Source of the DNA: Bacillus sp. FJAT-27225
GTDB lineage: Bacteria; Bacillota; Bacilli; Bacillales; Cytobacillaceae
Assembly (NCBI RefSeq): GCF_001685025.1
Contig: NZ_MAYU01000001.1
Coordinates: forward strand, 689,971-753,970
Direction: 5' to 3'
Length of the DNA stretch: 64,000 nucleotides
Positions 9,519-20,159 of this stretch are shown in pieces. The first letter of the stretch is position 1; each line of letters starts with the position of its first letter. A program made the position numbers and the translations under genes. Under the pieces are notes generated by a model. The model had not been told where the DNA came from. It saw only the letters and a program-made list of their open reading frames with translations, and ran no database searches.

Positions 9519-9642
9519 AAATTCACTTTAATCCCTTCTCCCAAAACCGTCTCTTCCGGTCTCGAATGTGATACCTTTTATCGATTGCCCCCCATCTTCA
9601 TGAATCTCTATCCAAGAGGAGGCTATCCTCTTATTAATTTTT

Positions 9643-9676
9643 GAAAAAAAAGCAACGGGGAATCCCGCTGCTTTTT
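9643..9676 (-). terminator. Terminator after ribU
   Basis: A hairpin with AGCAaCGGG and CCCGcTGCT arms, flanked by A- and T-runs on both sides; on the minus strand it follows directly after the ribU stop. Confidence 0.8.
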
Positions 9677-9682
9677 CGACTA

Positions 9683-10270
9683 TTATCCATTTAGTTGTAC
9701 AGACGTTCTCTGGCGGTTAATCCAATAGCTCATTTTGACATAAAGTGGCATGAACAGAACAGAAACAATAATCCCTTTTAATATATTAAATGGCAGAATG
9801 AACAGTACAACACTTTTTAGCGCTTCGGAATCTGCCATTGCAGGAGCATTCAAAAACCAGGTGTAAGCTGGAAGGAATAAGAAGTAATTAAGAACACTCA
9901 TCAGGACCGCCATTGTAACGGTGCCAGCAATAAGTGCCAAGGACAAACCTCTCCTGGTTTTAATTTTATTATAAACATAATAGGTTGGCAAAATGAACAA
10001 AATACCAGCAGCAAAGTTAGCGATATGACCTACAGGTACACCAGTTTGGCTGCCAGTCATAAACCAGTCCAGTATGTTCTTGATTAATTCCACCAGCACT
10101 CCAGCCAGCGGACCAAACGCCAACGCTGCTACTAGTGCAGGGATGTCACTAAAATCAATCATTAGGTAAGCCGGAAATACCGGAAGTGGGAAATTCAGCA
10201 GCATAAGTACATAGGATAAGCTGCTAAGCATCCCGATGACCACCATTGTTTTGACATTCATTTTCTTCAT
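9683..10270 (-). CDS. ribU: Riboflavin transporter, ECF substrate-binding subunit
   Basis: Integral membrane S-component of 195 residues with about six hydrophobic segments (for example VVIGMLSSLSYVLMLLNFPL, ALVAALAFGPLAGVLVELIK). It captures riboflavin and works with the shared EcfAAT energy module, which is not in this window. The ATG at 10270 is chosen because AAAGGAGAG lies 11 bases upstream. Assignment is supported by the FMN riboswitch and terminator in the leader, so it should be shut off when FMN is plentiful. Confidence 0.93.
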   Translation of the reverse strand: MKKMNVKTMVVIGMLSSLSYVLMLLNFPLPVFPAYLMIDFSDIPALVAALAFGPLAGVLVELIKNILDWFMTGSQTGVPVGHIANFAAGILFILPTYYVYNKIKTRRGLSLALIAGTVTMAVLMSVLNYFLFLPAYTWFLNAPAMADSEALKSVVLFILPFNILKGIIVSVLFMPLYVKMSYWINRQRTSVQLNG

Positions 10271-10339
10271 TTTCTTCCTCTCTCCTTTGAGTCCATCCAC
10301 TAAAGAAGAAAGATTCCGCAACAAGCAGGCCCTATAAAT

Positions 10340-10373
10340 AAAAATCCCCCAAGTAATAATACTCGAGGGAGAA
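10340..10373 (-). terminator. FMN-controlled leader terminator of ribU
   Basis: Between the riboswitch aptamer and ribU, a hairpin on the minus strand (TCCCTCGAGTA paired with TACTTGGGGGA, one G-U pair and a mismatch) is followed by five T. It is the expected transcription-attenuation output of the aptamer. Confidence 0.75.
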
Positions 10374-10440
10374 ATTTGCAAAGGCAAGCTTAATAAACGT
10401 TCTACTCGTCAAAAATTTTCGAACGTCTGCTGAACCTCCA

Positions 10441-10560
10441 TCTTCTCCCATCCAGACTATACTGTCGGCTTTGGAATCGCACCAAATCCTGCCTTGCGGC
10501 TCGCGGGCTAGAGCAAAAGCTCATCACCGCCGGTCGGGAATTTCACCCAGCCCCGAAGAT
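10441..10560 (-). ncRNA. FMN riboswitch (RFN element)
   Basis: The conserved RFN core is present in order on the minus strand: CTTCGGGGCTGGGTGAAATT, CCGACCGGCGGT, a variable arm, GCAGGATTTGGTG, CGATTCCAAAGCCGACAGT and AGTCTGGATGGGAGAAG. It lies upstream of ribU with an attenuator between, so FMN binding should stop transcription. Confidence 0.95.
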
Positions 10561-10671
10561 AGACAATATTTAATTACGAGTTTATTATACTGAAAAAACG
10601 GCAGCTTGAAAAGAGAAAGAGCTTCGGTAGAAAAGTTTTATTTTTATGAACGGAAATTAGCCATTCCGCTG

Positions 10672-11442
10672 TTACTTGCTCGCTGCCGATATAGCAAGTT
10701 CCTTTGCTGCTTGCTCGATATCATTCTTAATGACCAGCTCATCGCCAGGATGGATAACAGTCTCATTCAACTTATTGAGTTTCATCAACTGTTTAACGCT
10801 TAAATTATGCATGTGTGCTATTTTCCAAAGCGTTTCACCCGCAGCAACTACATGGAAAGCTTGATCTGACCTATTCAGGTTTGCTCCTGCCTCGATGCTT
10901 TCTTTATGGTGATTCGTTATTGGAACTGCCGCCATGTATTCACCTATTTCAATTTTCCCTAACATGGATTCAGGATTCATTGCATTTTCCTTTTTAAAAG
11001 TCCATTCATTCTTATGGAGCTCAAAATGCAAATGTACACCTGTTGAATACCCTGTATTCCCCATTGTCCCAATTTTTTGCCCCTTTTTTACAGGTGCCCC
11101 TTCATTCACTAACCGCTTGTCTAAATGCGCATAAACGGATTCAAATCCGTTTTGATGCTTGACTAGGATAACATTTCCATAGGATACAGATAAATATGAT
11201 TTTGTTACTGTTCCGTCATTCACAGCTATTACAGGAACTCCTAATTCCCCTGCTATATCTATCCCTTTATGGGTGCCGCCTCTTGTCCCAAAAACATCAG
11301 TAATAATCCCGTCAGTAGGCAGGACCCATTCAGAATTATCATTCATCTCGCTAGCTCTAGCCTGGCTTCCTCCAATGATCAGCAATGATACGCAAACCGC
11401 CATAATACCGGCAATTAAAAATCTGACTATGTAATCTTTCAC
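10672..11442 (-). CDS. M23-family peptidase/wall protein with C-terminal LysM
   Basis: Secreted or anchored protein of 256 residues. It has an N-terminal signal/membrane segment (about residues 5-28), then an M23 endopeptidase domain (GTRGGTHKGIDIAGELGVPV, YAHLDKRLV, GYSTGVHLHFEL) and a LysM domain (FHVVAAGETLWKIAHMHNLS). The zinc ligands His and Asp in GGTHKGID and the final HLHFEL are intact, so peptidoglycan endopeptidase activity is likely. A GTG start at 11442 is favoured by GGAGGA eight or nine bases upstream. No close B. subtilis neighbour equivalent is recalled. Confidence 0.85.
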   Translation of the reverse strand: MKDYIVRFLIAGIMAVCVSLLIIGGSQARASEMNDNSEWVLPTDGIITDVFGTRGGTHKGIDIAGELGVPVIAVNDGTVTKSYLSVSYGNVILVKHQNGFESVYAHLDKRLVNEGAPVKKGQKIGTMGNTGYSTGVHLHFELHKNEWTFKKENAMNPESMLGKIEIGEYMAAVPITNHHKESIEAGANLNRSDQAFHVVAAGETLWKIAHMHNLSVKQLMKLNKLNETVIHPGDELVIKNDIEQAAKELAISAASK

Positions 11443-11595
11443 GAATATATCCTCCTCCTTTTTACACGCACTACCCACCATATGCTGTTTGGCCAGGGTT
11501 TAGAACGGGAATTGGCACATTTGTTATAATTTGGACTCTTTGCTGCAGTTATTCATCTACTAGGGAAAAAGTTAGAAGTATTTCCCTAACAAAGA

Positions 11596-11620
11596 GAAAA
11601 ACCCGCCTAAATGGCGGGCC
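11596..11620 (-). terminator. Terminator after rsiX
   Basis: CCCGCC-TAAAT-GGCGGG hairpin with a T-run on the minus strand, just past the rsiX stop. Confidence 0.85.
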
Positions 11621-11631
11621 TGGTTTCAGCT

Positions 11632-12798
11632 TTATTGTTCAATATTCAGCTTATTGGCGCCTATCGGGACATTCACTTTGTCTGTTAAATCGAAAGGCCC
11701 CAGTTTATTGATTGGTGGATTTTCCACTTTAACCGCGGAATAGTCAAAATCTTTCGCAGTCAGTAAAAGCGCTTCAAAAGATTGCAGTGTGGCTGCATTA
11801 TCCTTCAGGTCCGTCCCTTTTCCAAGAGAAAAATGAAGGACATTTTCCTTTACAGAGACATTCTGTATAGTAAAGTTTTGAGGGAGTGACGGCTGCAATC
11901 CAATCTGAAAGCCCTCTTTTTTCATTGCTGCTATAGCTTGCTCAAAATTATCGAATGGCTTTTCGGAAGGCACCATGAAAGGAATATCCTTGCCTTCCTG
12001 TTTTGAAAACAAATATGCACGGTTCTTTTTTTCTAAAACTTTTTCTTCAGATACAAAAGTATTTATATGTTTTAAAGTTATCCCCGGTTCTCCATTAGTG
12101 GTGTAAATAATTGTATTGATAGTTTCATCATTCGCCTCTACAGTATCATTCACTACTTTTAAAAACATTCTTTCACTTCCGCCAGATATCGAATATGGGT
12201 GATTTTCAGATACATTGACGGCAAAGGTATTCCCTTCTTCAAGTTTAACATCAAGCGGATAATAGTCGCTCAAGCTCAAATCTTCTTCCTTTAGGGACGC
12301 CATCGCGGTCTTTAAAGAATCTACCCAGTTGCCTTCTGCCTGAGTTACCTTTACTGTTATAGGGACAGGAAATTGAGCTTGGCTGTCAGGCACAAACAAC
12401 GTAACGGCCTTTTCATTTTCCTGTACATCCTGTTGATATAACGCTGTCCCAGAGAGTTTAGAATCTATGGCTTCCATAGTCAATGCCTTATTTTCGTCAT
12501 TTCCTGTTTTCTTGTTGTTATCGGTATCGACCAATGCTACATTTGGATCTCCGTTCCCTGTTGAAGCATTCTGCCTGTCTCCTGTAAAATTAAAGGAACC
12601 GTTCGAGAAGAGCAAAAACAACAGGCATGCGGCTGCGGCTGCAGCAAACCCTGGCATAATCCAGGTAATTCGGCGTTTCTTCGTTACTTTCATTGAGATA
12701 TTCTGATAGATCTCCCGCGGGTCGCGATCATCGGTCACTTTAGGCATGACTCTGATGAATTGTTCAACCTCTTTATCGCTCCACCCTCGCTTGTTCAT
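11632..12798 (-). CDS. rsiX: Anti-sigma-X factor
   Basis: Membrane anti-sigma factor predicted to hold SigX inactive. The 388-residue protein has a cytoplasmic N-terminal region (KEVEQFIRVMPKVTDDRDPR), one membrane segment (about residues 48-66, rich in Ala and Leu) and a large extracytoplasmic domain. The ATG at 12798 has GGAGGG seven bases upstream and lies inside the sigX 3' end, so the pair is coupled and balanced. Assignment rests mainly on the sigX neighbour and on gene order. Confidence 0.85.
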   Translation of the reverse strand: MNKRGWSDKEVEQFIRVMPKVTDDRDPREIYQNISMKVTKKRRITWIMPGFAAAAAACLLFLLFSNGSFNFTGDRQNASTGNGDPNVALVDTDNNKKTGNDENKALTMEAIDSKLSGTALYQQDVQENEKAVTLFVPDSQAQFPVPITVKVTQAEGNWVDSLKTAMASLKEEDLSLSDYYPLDVKLEEGNTFAVNVSENHPYSISGGSERMFLKVVNDTVEANDETINTIIYTTNGEPGITLKHINTFVSEEKVLEKKNRAYLFSKQEGKDIPFMVPSEKPFDNFEQAIAAMKKEGFQIGLQPSLPQNFTIQNVSVKENVLHFSLGKGTDLKDNAATLQSFEALLLTAKDFDYSAVKVENPPINKLGPFDLTDKVNVPIGANKLNIEQ

Positions 12799-13324
12799 CC
12801 ACAAATCCCTCCGTTTCAAAAAGCGATTCCATTTGGGCTTTCAGCACTTTTATCGCCCTGTGCTGAGTGGTTTTGACCTTACTTTCGGTCCAGCCCAAAA
12901 CTTTTGCTGTCTCCGCTATCGATAAATCATTGAGATACCTCATGATGATGACAGCGCGTTGGTCGTGAGTGCACAAATCAAGACTTTTAAACATACCTTT
13001 AATCTCTTCCCTTTGGAGAGCTATTTCTTCCGGAAGAGGCTGATGGTCCCTTACTTGGGCCGTAGACCAATCAAATTTTTCCAAAAGCTTTTGCTTCCAG
13101 CCCTTTTGTTTTCGAAAATGGTCAATCGCAACATTCCGGGCAATTGAAAAGAGCCATGTTTTCTCACTGCTTTTCCCCTCAAAACGTGAGTAGGATCTTA
13201 AAACTCTGATGTATACTTCCTGTACCAGATCTTCCGCCTGTTCTTTTGACCGGACCATATAAAATAAGAACTGGAAAACCTCCTGGTGATATTTGTTATA
13301 TAGGTCAGTAAAAACGGAGTCCAT
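12773..13324 (-). CDS. sigX: ECF sigma factor SigX
   Basis: ECF sigma factor of 183 residues. Region 2 (EQAEDLVQEVYIRVLRSYSRF...KTWLFSIARNVAID) and region 4 (RAVIIMRYLNDLSIAETAKV...SKVKTTQHRAIKVL) are both complete. In B. subtilis SigX controls cell-surface charge genes. The gene overlaps rsiX by 26 bases and is preceded by a promoter that fits SigX itself. It lies between res genes and ribU, as in B. subtilis. Confidence 0.9.
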   Translation of the reverse strand: MDSVFTDLYNKYHQEVFQFLFYMVRSKEQAEDLVQEVYIRVLRSYSRFEGKSSEKTWLFSIARNVAIDHFRKQKGWKQKLLEKFDWSTAQVRDHQPLPEEIALQREEIKGMFKSLDLCTHDQRAVIIMRYLNDLSIAETAKVLGWTESKVKTTQHRAIKVLKAQMESLFETEGFVDEQARVER

Positions 13325-13350
13325 TCTCTATTCCTCCCCGTTCGTAATTT

Positions 13351-13378
13351 TAGACGTAAACGAACCAATAAAGTTACA
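13351..13378 (-). promoter_or_regulatory. Candidate SigX autoregulatory promoter
   Basis: On the minus strand TGTAAC (13373-13378), a 16-bp spacer and CGTCTA (13351-13356) lie 27-54 bases upstream of the sigX start. TGTAAC with a CGTC-type -10 is the known SigX/ECF pattern. Confidence 0.7.
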
Positions 13379-13595
13379 CTTTTAAATATAGTCTGTTTTG
13401 TTACAAAAAGGAAGGAAAATATTACAAATTTATGTCATTCATTTTGCGATTCCATAACAGCATTGTCCATCTAAATTATCAATAATTGTTACTGCCTTGC
13501 CATAAAAATATTGAGTGAAAATTCCTTTGTATAAAGAAGAGCTTGCTTTCTTTTAGGCTGTTTTCTAAAAGATCGCTCCATAAAGGGAAGCTGCT

Positions 13596-13752
13596 TTGAT
13601 TATCATCGCAGGGACACAAAGGAAAGCTCCCATGGAGAATTATCGCAGAGACACATAGGAAAGCTCCAATGGATAATCATCGCAGAGACAGGCGCTTTTG
13701 GCCTGTCACGAGGCGCTTTTTGCCTGTCACGAGGCGTTCTTTGCGGCAACAA
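13596..13752. repeat. Dispersed intergenic repeat, copy 1
   Basis: Between resE and sigX. Two to three units of the 37-bp module (CGCAGAGACACAAAGGAAAG...) precede the hairpin module GACAGGC-GCTTTTG-GCCTGTC and ACGAGGCG tails. Only modules A and B of the family are present. The rest of the 565-bp gap (13379-13595, 13753-13810) has no coding frame with a ribosome site. Confidence 0.75.
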
Positions 13753-13810
13753 AATTGCTAAAAAAGCCTCCTTTTATGAATTCCTTAACAGACGCATTAA
13801 ATATAACAAC

Positions 13811-13840
13811 AAAAAACCTGCGCTTCGTTGCGCAGGTTTA
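13811..13840 (-). terminator. Terminator after resE
   Basis: AAACCTGCGC-TTCGTT-GCGCAGGTTT perfect hairpin with T-run on the minus strand. Confidence 0.85.
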
Positions 13841-13889
13841 AATGTTTCCCGTGTATCAAGATTTTGCGTCATGTTTCCAAGTATTCCAT

Positions 13890-15665
13890 CTATTTTCGGG
13901 GAATAAAGAAGGAAAATGTCGTCCCGTGTCCAAGCTTGCTTTTTACTGATATATAACCCTTGTGGGCTTCTATTATATTCTTGGCAATCGCCAGGCCCAA
14001 GCCTGTCCCTGCCCTTCCTCTCGTGCGTGACTTGTCCGCTTTGTAAAAACGTTCGAAAACGAACTGCAAATCTTCTTCAGGTATTCCGGATCCGGTATCC
14101 GCAACTTCCACTTCCATACCCCTATCATCGACCCTGACAGTTACCTTAACGGTTCCGTCCTTTGGAGTATGCCTAATTGCATTATCAATCAGATTCGTGA
14201 ATACTTGTTCAATCCTGTCACCGTCAAATGTACAATAATAATCGGGATTGTCTACTTCAGCAGTCAAGGAAATGTCATGATCTTTCGCTAAGCCCTGGAA
14301 TTTCCGGAGGATGCGGCCAATATATGGTCCTACCGGAATCTCTCCGGTATTCAATTGCATATTGCCTGATTCCATCCTTGCTATATCGAGCAGCTCATTG
14401 ACAAGCCGACCCATTCGAAGTGATTCATCATAAATGACCTTAGCCATTTCCTTTTTCTCTTCATCCGATCCTGCTATATCATCAACAATGGCCTCACTGT
14501 ATCCCTGAAGCATGGAGATTGGGGTCCGAAGCTCGTGGGAGACATTCGCAATAAAATCCTTCCTCATTTTATCCAGCTTCCGTTCCTCTGTCATGTCGCG
14601 AATAACTGCAACTGCACCGCGAATGAATTTAGAACTGTATAACGGACTCACAAGGATGACCCAGCTCCTGCCAAGTAAAGTAATTTCCCCCATCTGCTCT
14701 CTTTCAGTATCAACTGCTTGCTGGAAAAGTTCCATAACTTTAGCTGGTACTTCTTCAGAACCACTCTCAGCACTGTCTTTATCATAATAGCAATACTGAA
14801 GGAATCTGTCTGCTGGAGGATTGGTAATGAGTATTGTCCCATCTCTATTAAAAGTAATGACTCCATCCGCCATTGAGCTAAGGATACTAGCCAGTTGCTC
14901 CTTCTCCTGGTTAAGTGCATTCATATTGAATTTAAGCTGTCTTCCCATTTGGTTAAAGGCGGTGGCCAGCTCGCCAATTTCATCGTTGGTGAGGATTGGC
15001 ACCTTGGTGTCAAACTTGCCTCTGGCAACCTCGAAGGCAGCTTCCCTCATTTTCCTGAGGGGAGAGGTAATTCTTGTTGAAAGAAAAAACGCAAATATTG
15101 TGGTGAGGACAATTGCTACCCCCGCCACCAATAAAATAAATTTAGTCGTATCCCTCGTTGTATCTTGTACAACAGAGATGGACTGATATATGAAAACCGC
15201 ACCATTTTCATCAGATCCTTCAAGAGGCACTCCAATAATGGAATAATTAGGGCCCTCTTTGCCTGGATTCGAAGAAAGGGTGGACACTTTGTTTACTGCC
15301 ACACCCTCGTTGAGTACCTTGGATAATACGGGATCATTGTAAATATCCGTAATGCTAAGCTTGCCCTTATCATCAGTATTAGGTGAATAATAGACTTCGT
15401 TGGGATTTTTGATAATGACTGCCCTTGTTACATTATCTAGAATTTCCCATGAAATCTCCAATCCTAGCGAAGTTTCATCATTCTCATGCTTTTTTAGGAC
15501 ATTTGCAATTTTCTCAGCTGTATGCGTTAAAGCCTCTCTTGTTTTAATAATGCTGTCATTTTCAAAAAACTCAAGCAGCATAACGGTGAGAATGAACAGC
15601 ACAAAAGAAACAAGCAAAAGAATGGTAAACCAAAGTTTACCTACGACACTTCGTAGAAAGATCAT
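13890..15665 (-). CDS. resE: Sensor histidine kinase ResE
   Basis: Membrane sensor kinase of 591 residues of the ResDE pair, which controls aerobic and anaerobic respiration genes. Order: membrane segment (about 9-31), extracytoplasmic domain, second membrane segment (about 176-196), HAMP ([20 protein letters not shown]), PAS-like domain, HisKA with the phospho-acceptor in [15 protein letters not shown], and HATPase motifs ([36 protein letters not shown]). It begins inside the resD stop region (four-base overlap) and ends with a terminator. Confidence 0.94.
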   Translation of the reverse strand: MIFLRSVVGKLWFTILLLVSFVLFILTVMLLEFFENDSIIKTREALTHTAEKIANVLKKHENDETSLGLEISWEILDNVTRAVIIKNPNEVYYSPNTDDKGKLSITDIYNDPVLSKVLNEGVAVNKVSTLSSNPGKEGPNYSIIGVPLEGSDENGAVFIYQSISVVQDTTRDTTKFILLVAGVAIVLTTIFAFFLSTRITSPLRKMREAAFEVARGKFDTKVPILTNDEIGELATAFNQMGRQLKFNMNALNQEKEQLASILSSMADGVITFNRDGTILITNPPADRFLQYCYYDKDSAESGSEEVPAKVMELFQQAVDTEREQMGEITLLGRSWVILVSPLYSSKFIRGAVAVIRDMTEERKLDKMRKDFIANVSHELRTPISMLQGYSEAIVDDIAGSDEEKKEMAKVIYDESLRMGRLVNELLDIARMESGNMQLNTGEIPVGPYIGRILRKFQGLAKDHDISLTAEVDNPDYYCTFDGDRIEQVFTNLIDNAIRHTPKDGTVKVTVRVDDRGMEVEVADTGSGIPEEDLQFVFERFYKADKSRTRGRAGTGLGLAIAKNIIEAHKGYISVKSKLGHGTTFSFFIPRK

Positions 15666-16378
15666 TCATTCACAACCTCAAACTTATACCCGACTCCCCA
15701 TACAGTCACAATCATTCGCGCAGCCTGCTCGGAAACCTTATTCAGCTTCTCCCTTAGGCGCTTTACATGAGTATCAACCGTACGGAGGTCCCCAAAGAAT
15801 TCATAATGCCATACTTCTTTGAGAAGCTGTTCCCTGTCAAAAACTTTGTCAGGAGATTTCGCTAAAAAGTAAAGCAATTCATATTCCTTTGGAGTAAGGC
15901 TTACTTCCTTTCCATCTGCAGTGACACGGTGGGCATCGTTATCAATTGTCAAATGAGGGAACACAATAACATCCTTGGTCGTTGTATCAGTTTGCAGGTA
16001 GCTCGTTTGTGAGGATCTGCGAAGTAATGCTTTAACGCGCAGGACTACTTCCCTTGGGCTAAAAGGTTTTACGATATAATCGTCTGTTCCTACTTCAAAA
16101 CCCTGTACGCGGTTTACTTCTTCACCTTTGGCTGTAAGCATAATGACAGGAGTGGCCTTTTTTTCCCTTAATTCACGGCAAACTTCTATGCCATCCTTTC
16201 CTGGCATCATTAAATCAAGCAGAATGACATCATAATCAGTGGCAAGCGCTTTGGTCAATGCTTCATTGCCGTCCTCTGCCTCTTCGATAAAAAAGTCTTC
16301 ACGCTCGAGATACATTTTTAAAAGTCTGCGAATACGCTCCTCATCGTCAACAACAAGAATTTTTACGTCTTTTTCCAT
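15662..16378 (-). CDS. resD: Response regulator ResD
   Basis: OmpR/PhoB-type regulator of 238 residues: receiver domain with phospho-acceptor Asp in [18 protein letters not shown] and conserved Lys in [14 protein letters not shown], then a winged-helix DNA-binding domain ([20 protein letters not shown]...). The ATG at 16378 has GGGGGAATTAACT upstream. Paired with resE. In B. subtilis resA-E form one operon, but here a 330-bp repeat-bearing gap separates resC from resD. Confidence 0.95.
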   Translation of the reverse strand: MEKDVKILVVDDEERIRRLLKMYLEREDFFIEEAEDGNEALTKALATDYDVILLDLMMPGKDGIEVCRELREKKATPVIMLTAKGEEVNRVQGFEVGTDDYIVKPFSPREVVLRVKALLRRSSQTSYLQTDTTTKDVIVFPHLTIDNDAHRVTADGKEVSLTPKEYELLYFLAKSPDKVFDREQLLKEVWHYEFFGDLRTVDTHVKRLREKLNKVSEQAARMIVTVWGVGYKFEVVNE

Positions 16379-16429
16379 AGTTAATTCCCCCCATGCAATT
16401 AGTTTACAAAATGAAAGATAAATTGCCAA

Positions 16430-16711
16430 ATTTAATCAGTTATTACAAGCCGCTGCACAGCATTTGCATGCGGGGCTTTTACTGTGAAACAAGACCATTC
16501 GAATTGCGTTTACTTCCTACATGTCAAGGCCATACGGCGCTAAACGGGAGTTTCCGCCTTTCTCTGTCCAGCTGCAGCTCCCAACGCCTAGTGTCCTTCG
16601 GTCCCCTCACTACGATAAGTCAACATCGATTCACTGCGTTCATCGTGTTTCCTTTATCTCATGTCGAGGCCCTCCAGGCCATACGGCGCTAAACGGGAGT
16701 TTCCGCCTTTC
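16430..16711. repeat. Repeat block between resC and resD
   Basis: Two direct copies of a roughly 37-bp sequence (AGGCCATACGGCGCTAAACG followed by GGAGTTTCCGCCTTTCT) lie at about 16526-16561 and 16675-16711. Between them is a stretch related to the GTCTAGCTGCGGCTCC-type module also found at 21186. The second copy begins immediately at the resC stop codon. No gene fits here. Confidence 0.75.
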
Positions 16712-17877
16712 TATGACCCGGCGTAGGAGTGGAGACCTGCAATTACTAGGTTGACTGCAATCAGGTTGAACATGATGATGGCAAACCCGATAACGGCGAG
16801 CCATGCTGATTTTTCACCATGCCAGCCTTTCGAGAGCCTGAGATGAAGGAACGCTGCATAAAACAGCCATGTAATCAGGGCCCAAACCTCTTTCGGGTCC
16901 CAACCCCAGAAACGTGTCCAGGCTATTTGAGCCCAAATCATTGCAAAAATTAACGCTCCAAGGGTAAATACCGGGAATCCAATTAAAACAGATCTGTAGC
17001 TAATTTCATCCACAAGATCGAGATTAACATTTTTCACTAACGGCTTAAGAGCCGCCGAAATCCTCTTTCTTAAAATAAGCCTTATGAGTCCATAAAGGAC
17101 GGCGCCACCGATTAAAGACCATATTACAGTATTCAACTTTTTCGAATTGATAATCGCCGGCATTTCTACTAGCGGCTCGAACTTCCCGTCTGTCAGGAGT
17201 TCTCCTTGATGCGGCCCCACAAGCGCCGGCATATGGAACTCAACCTGAGTGGGGTTCCCAGATTTGTCAATCCAATTAAACTCAGCTTTATAACCGGCAC
17301 TGGAAAAACCAACCGCTGCCACGATAAAACCAAGTACACAAACCATTGTGAACAAAATCGACTCTAGCCAAAACGTTTTTTTAGTAGATTTTGACTGGTC
17401 AATAACCTTTATTAAATAAATCAATCCAGCCGCAAAACTGATTGCCAGGATTGCTTCACCAAGCGCTGCGGTAATAACGTGGATTTGCAGCCAATAGCTT
17501 TTCAGTGCCGGAATCAGCGGGCTGATTTCACGCGGGAACATACTCGCATATGCTATGACAAGAAGTGCAACCGGCATTGTGAATAATCCAAGCAAAGCCG
17601 ATTTATAAATAAAATATATGAAAATGAAAGCGCCGACAAGAGCCATTCCGAAAAATGTTGTAAATTCGAATAAATTGCTGACCGGTGCGTGCCCCGCAGC
17701 AATCCATCTTGTTATAAAATATCCCATCTGGGAGATAAAGCCCGCAATGGCAGCCGTAATGGCAGCCTTTCCCCAATTGCTCGTCTTGCCGGTTTTAATT
17801 GCCCCTCCAAACAGGAAGGTGGCTATTAAATATAAGATAAATGCTACAAATAACAGATTACTGCTTAGCTCCGCCAC
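16711..17877 (-). CDS. resC: Cytochrome c biogenesis protein ResC (CcsA/CcsB type)
   Basis: Polytopic haem-handling protein of the system II cytochrome c maturation machine. Of 388 residues, about eight hydrophobic helices are visible, and the tryptophan-rich signature [20 protein letters not shown] is intact, with conserved His in the flanking helices. The GTG start at 17877 overlaps the resB end by 20 bases and has GGAGGGG before it. It acts with ResB and ResA. Confidence 0.93.
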   Translation of the reverse strand: MAELSSNLLFVAFILYLIATFLFGGAIKTGKTSNWGKAAITAAIAGFISQMGYFITRWIAAGHAPVSNLFEFTTFFGMALVGAFIFIYFIYKSALLGLFTMPVALLVIAYASMFPREISPLIPALKSYWLQIHVITAALGEAILAISFAAGLIYLIKVIDQSKSTKKTFWLESILFTMVCVLGFIVAAVGFSSAGYKAEFNWIDKSGNPTQVEFHMPALVGPHQGELLTDGKFEPLVEMPAIINSKKLNTVIWSLIGGAVLYGLIRLILRKRISAALKPLVKNVNLDLVDEISYRSVLIGFPVFTLGALIFAMIWAQIAWTRFWGWDPKEVWALITWLFYAAFLHLRLSKGWHGEKSAWLAVIGFAIIMFNLIAVNLVIAGLHSYAGS

Positions 17878-19513
17878 TATTCGCCCCTCCTTCTGGCTTT
17901 TCATCCTGAAGCTGATCTTCAGGTATTCCTAGTTTAGTATTTTCGAGAATTTGTCCAATATCCCGCTTTAAACCATGCCAGTTTTTATTGGTATGTGCCG
18001 CAATCCAAATATCGTTACTTCTCTTTTGGACCCAGATCCTGCGGTGATTCCAGTAGGAACCTTGAATGACCCCGATCATAAAAATTAGCCCACCGAGAGC
18101 CAGTACCCAAAGTGTATGGTCTTTTCGGACTGTAAGTGCGGAAACATTCCTAGTCTCTACATTTTTGAATTCCATTTTATATTTGTTATTTCCTTCAGGT
18201 TCAATCGTCTGCTGGATTGCAACAAAGCTGACCTCGCCTTCAGGCTTATCTGGTGTAATCATGTCAAATACAAATGCAGGATTATTCGGTACACGTGATT
18301 TTGTTATTGGTTCACCATCGTCACCAAATTCAAAATCAGGGTAGTATCCAAGAAGTTTAACAGAATATCCGTCTCTAAGTTCATAAGTTTTTGCAGGCTC
18401 ATCCAGATCAACCTTAATGTCCCCAAATTGCTCTCCAGAGGCTTTATCTGTTAGCGAAAACGTCATTGAACTCAACTCATTTAGTTTATAGTCAACTTGA
18501 TAAAGCGCATAGTCATCGAATTTCAAAGGTTCATTGACTCGAATCTCGGATTCTTTTAGTTTCTCAAGTTTAGGTTCTTCCCCTGGAAGTGAATCGGCTG
18601 ACTTTTTATATAACACGACATTGGATTGAAATGTCTTCGCCACAGTACCAGCGCGTTCCAGAGCCTCACTAAATACTTCGTCCTCAGTCTCCTTGTCATA
18701 CACTTCAAGGATAAATTGATTATTAGTCAAAAAATATTCACTTTCAGTTCCAGGGATTTCCGTCGTTTCACCTTCACGAATCCAAAGCACTTTATCGACA
18801 TACATGCCAGGTACGAATCTAAGCATACCGCCTATTAGGAAAATAATTAACCCAACATGGTTTACATAAGGACCCCATCTGGAAAATCTGCCTTTTTCCG
18901 CAAGCAGGTTGCCGTTATCTTCCCGGACATTGTAGCGGCGCTCAATAAGCTTTGCCTTTACCTTTGCAATTTCGTCATTAGTGGCTGCGCCTTCTGTTAT
19001 CCCGAAAACTCTTTGCTTTTTCAAAAAACCGTCATTCCTGATCACCCGCTGCGCCTTCAAGGCACGGTGCAGCGGAACAACCCTGTCAAGGCTGCATATA
19101 ACAAGGGAAATCCCGATCATTGCAATTAATATTAAATACCACCAGGAACTGTATAAATTATGGAAACCGAGCAAATAGTACAGTTTCCCCATCCAGCCAT
19201 ACTGATCCTCATAATATTGTTCGGGTGTGACTACATTTGGGATATACATTTCCTGTGGAAAAATCGTTCCAACCGCGGATGCCACCAAGGTGATAATGAT
19301 GAGCCATACGCCGACTTTAACCGATGAGAAGAAGTTCCAAATTTTGTCGACGAACGTTTTGTTATACGTTTGCGACCGGCGGGAACTGCCCTCATACCGC
19401 ATATCATGCAGCTTTTCCTGTTTGGCATTTTGGGAAAGAGCCTTCCCGCATGCCTCACATAGGACTGTACCGTGAGGATTGACATGTCCACAATCACACT
19501 TTATTTGATTCAT
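17858..19513 (-). CDS. resB: Cytochrome c biogenesis protein ResB
   Basis: System II cytochrome c maturation factor of 551 residues. The N terminus has a small Cys-rich zinc-ribbon-like motif ([18 protein letters not shown]). Membrane helices start near residues 68, 125, 215 and 470, with a large extracytoplasmic domain between the third and fourth. With ResC it exports and ligates haem. Start ATG has GGGAGATTTTATA upstream. It follows resA by about 20 bases in one operon. Confidence 0.93.
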   Translation of the reverse strand: MNQIKCDCGHVNPHGTVLCEACGKALSQNAKQEKLHDMRYEGSSRRSQTYNKTFVDKIWNFFSSVKVGVWLIIITLVASAVGTIFPQEMYIPNVVTPEQYYEDQYGWMGKLYYLLGFHNLYSSWWYLILIAMIGISLVICSLDRVVPLHRALKAQRVIRNDGFLKKQRVFGITEGAATNDEIAKVKAKLIERRYNVREDNGNLLAEKGRFSRWGPYVNHVGLIIFLIGGMLRFVPGMYVDKVLWIREGETTEIPGTESEYFLTNNQFILEVYDKETEDEVFSEALERAGTVAKTFQSNVVLYKKSADSLPGEEPKLEKLKESEIRVNEPLKFDDYALYQVDYKLNELSSMTFSLTDKASGEQFGDIKVDLDEPAKTYELRDGYSVKLLGYYPDFEFGDDGEPITKSRVPNNPAFVFDMITPDKPEGEVSFVAIQQTIEPEGNNKYKMEFKNVETRNVSALTVRKDHTLWVLALGGLIFMIGVIQGSYWNHRRIWVQKRSNDIWIAAHTNKNWHGLKRDIGQILENTKLGIPEDQLQDEKPEGGANSGGAKQ

Positions 19514-19534
19514 TATAAAATCTCCCTATACAGC

Positions 19535-20059
19535 TCAAGGCTTAATGCTTTCCATATATTGCTTGACAGTCGCTTCCGTCAGCTGGCCCGTATGGTAGCG
19601 GACAACTTTGCCATCCTTATCAATCAGGAACGTTGCTGGAAGGGGATTAACCCCATAGGCATTCATAACTTGCCTGCTCTTGTCGAGAATGACCGGAAAA
19701 TCGAGGCTATATTTTTCAGCAAAGTTGCCGACTGCCAAATTGGATTCGCCGATATTTACGGCCAGCACCTGAACCCCTTGATCTTTGAACTGGGCATATT
19801 GATTGTTAATATAAGGCATTTCTTTTTCACATGGCTTACACCATGTTCCCCAAAAATTCAGGAATACCCCCTGGCCTTTGTAATCTGACAGCTTATGCTT
19901 ATTACCTTCAAGGTCAGTTAGAACAAAATCTGGCGCCGTATCCCCTGGTGTAACCATGGCGCGTTCTTCCTTGGTGAAGTTTGCATAAAGCGTATACACA
20001 ACGGCCCCAGCCAATAGCACCAAAATCACCGACCTGATTGCCAACCGCCTTTTCTTCAT
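19535..20059 (-). CDS. resA: Thiol-disulfide oxidoreductase ResA
   Basis: Membrane-anchored thioredoxin-like protein that reduces the apocytochrome c haem-binding cysteines. The 174-residue length equals B. subtilis ResA, the active site is Cys74-Lys-Pro-Cys77, and the signal anchor spans about residues 8-26. Likely cis-Pro is in VNPLPATFLIDKDG. First gene of resABC; about 100 bases separate it from rluB upstream, so the res promoter is probably there. Confidence 0.95.
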   Translation of the reverse strand: MKKRRLAIRSVILVLLAGAVVYTLYANFTKEERAMVTPGDTAPDFVLTDLEGNKHKLSDYKGQGVFLNFWGTWCKPCEKEMPYINNQYAQFKDQGVQVLAVNIGESNLAVGNFAEKYSLDFPVILDKSRQVMNAYGVNPLPATFLIDKDGKVVRYHTGQLTEATVKQYMESIKP

Positions 20060-20159
20060 TTCTCTTCCTCCAAAATTCGAACATGTTTGATAAATTTGTC
20101 TAAATTATATCATTTTTCACTACACGAACAGTGTTAACGCTTTATCAATTGTGACAGTA

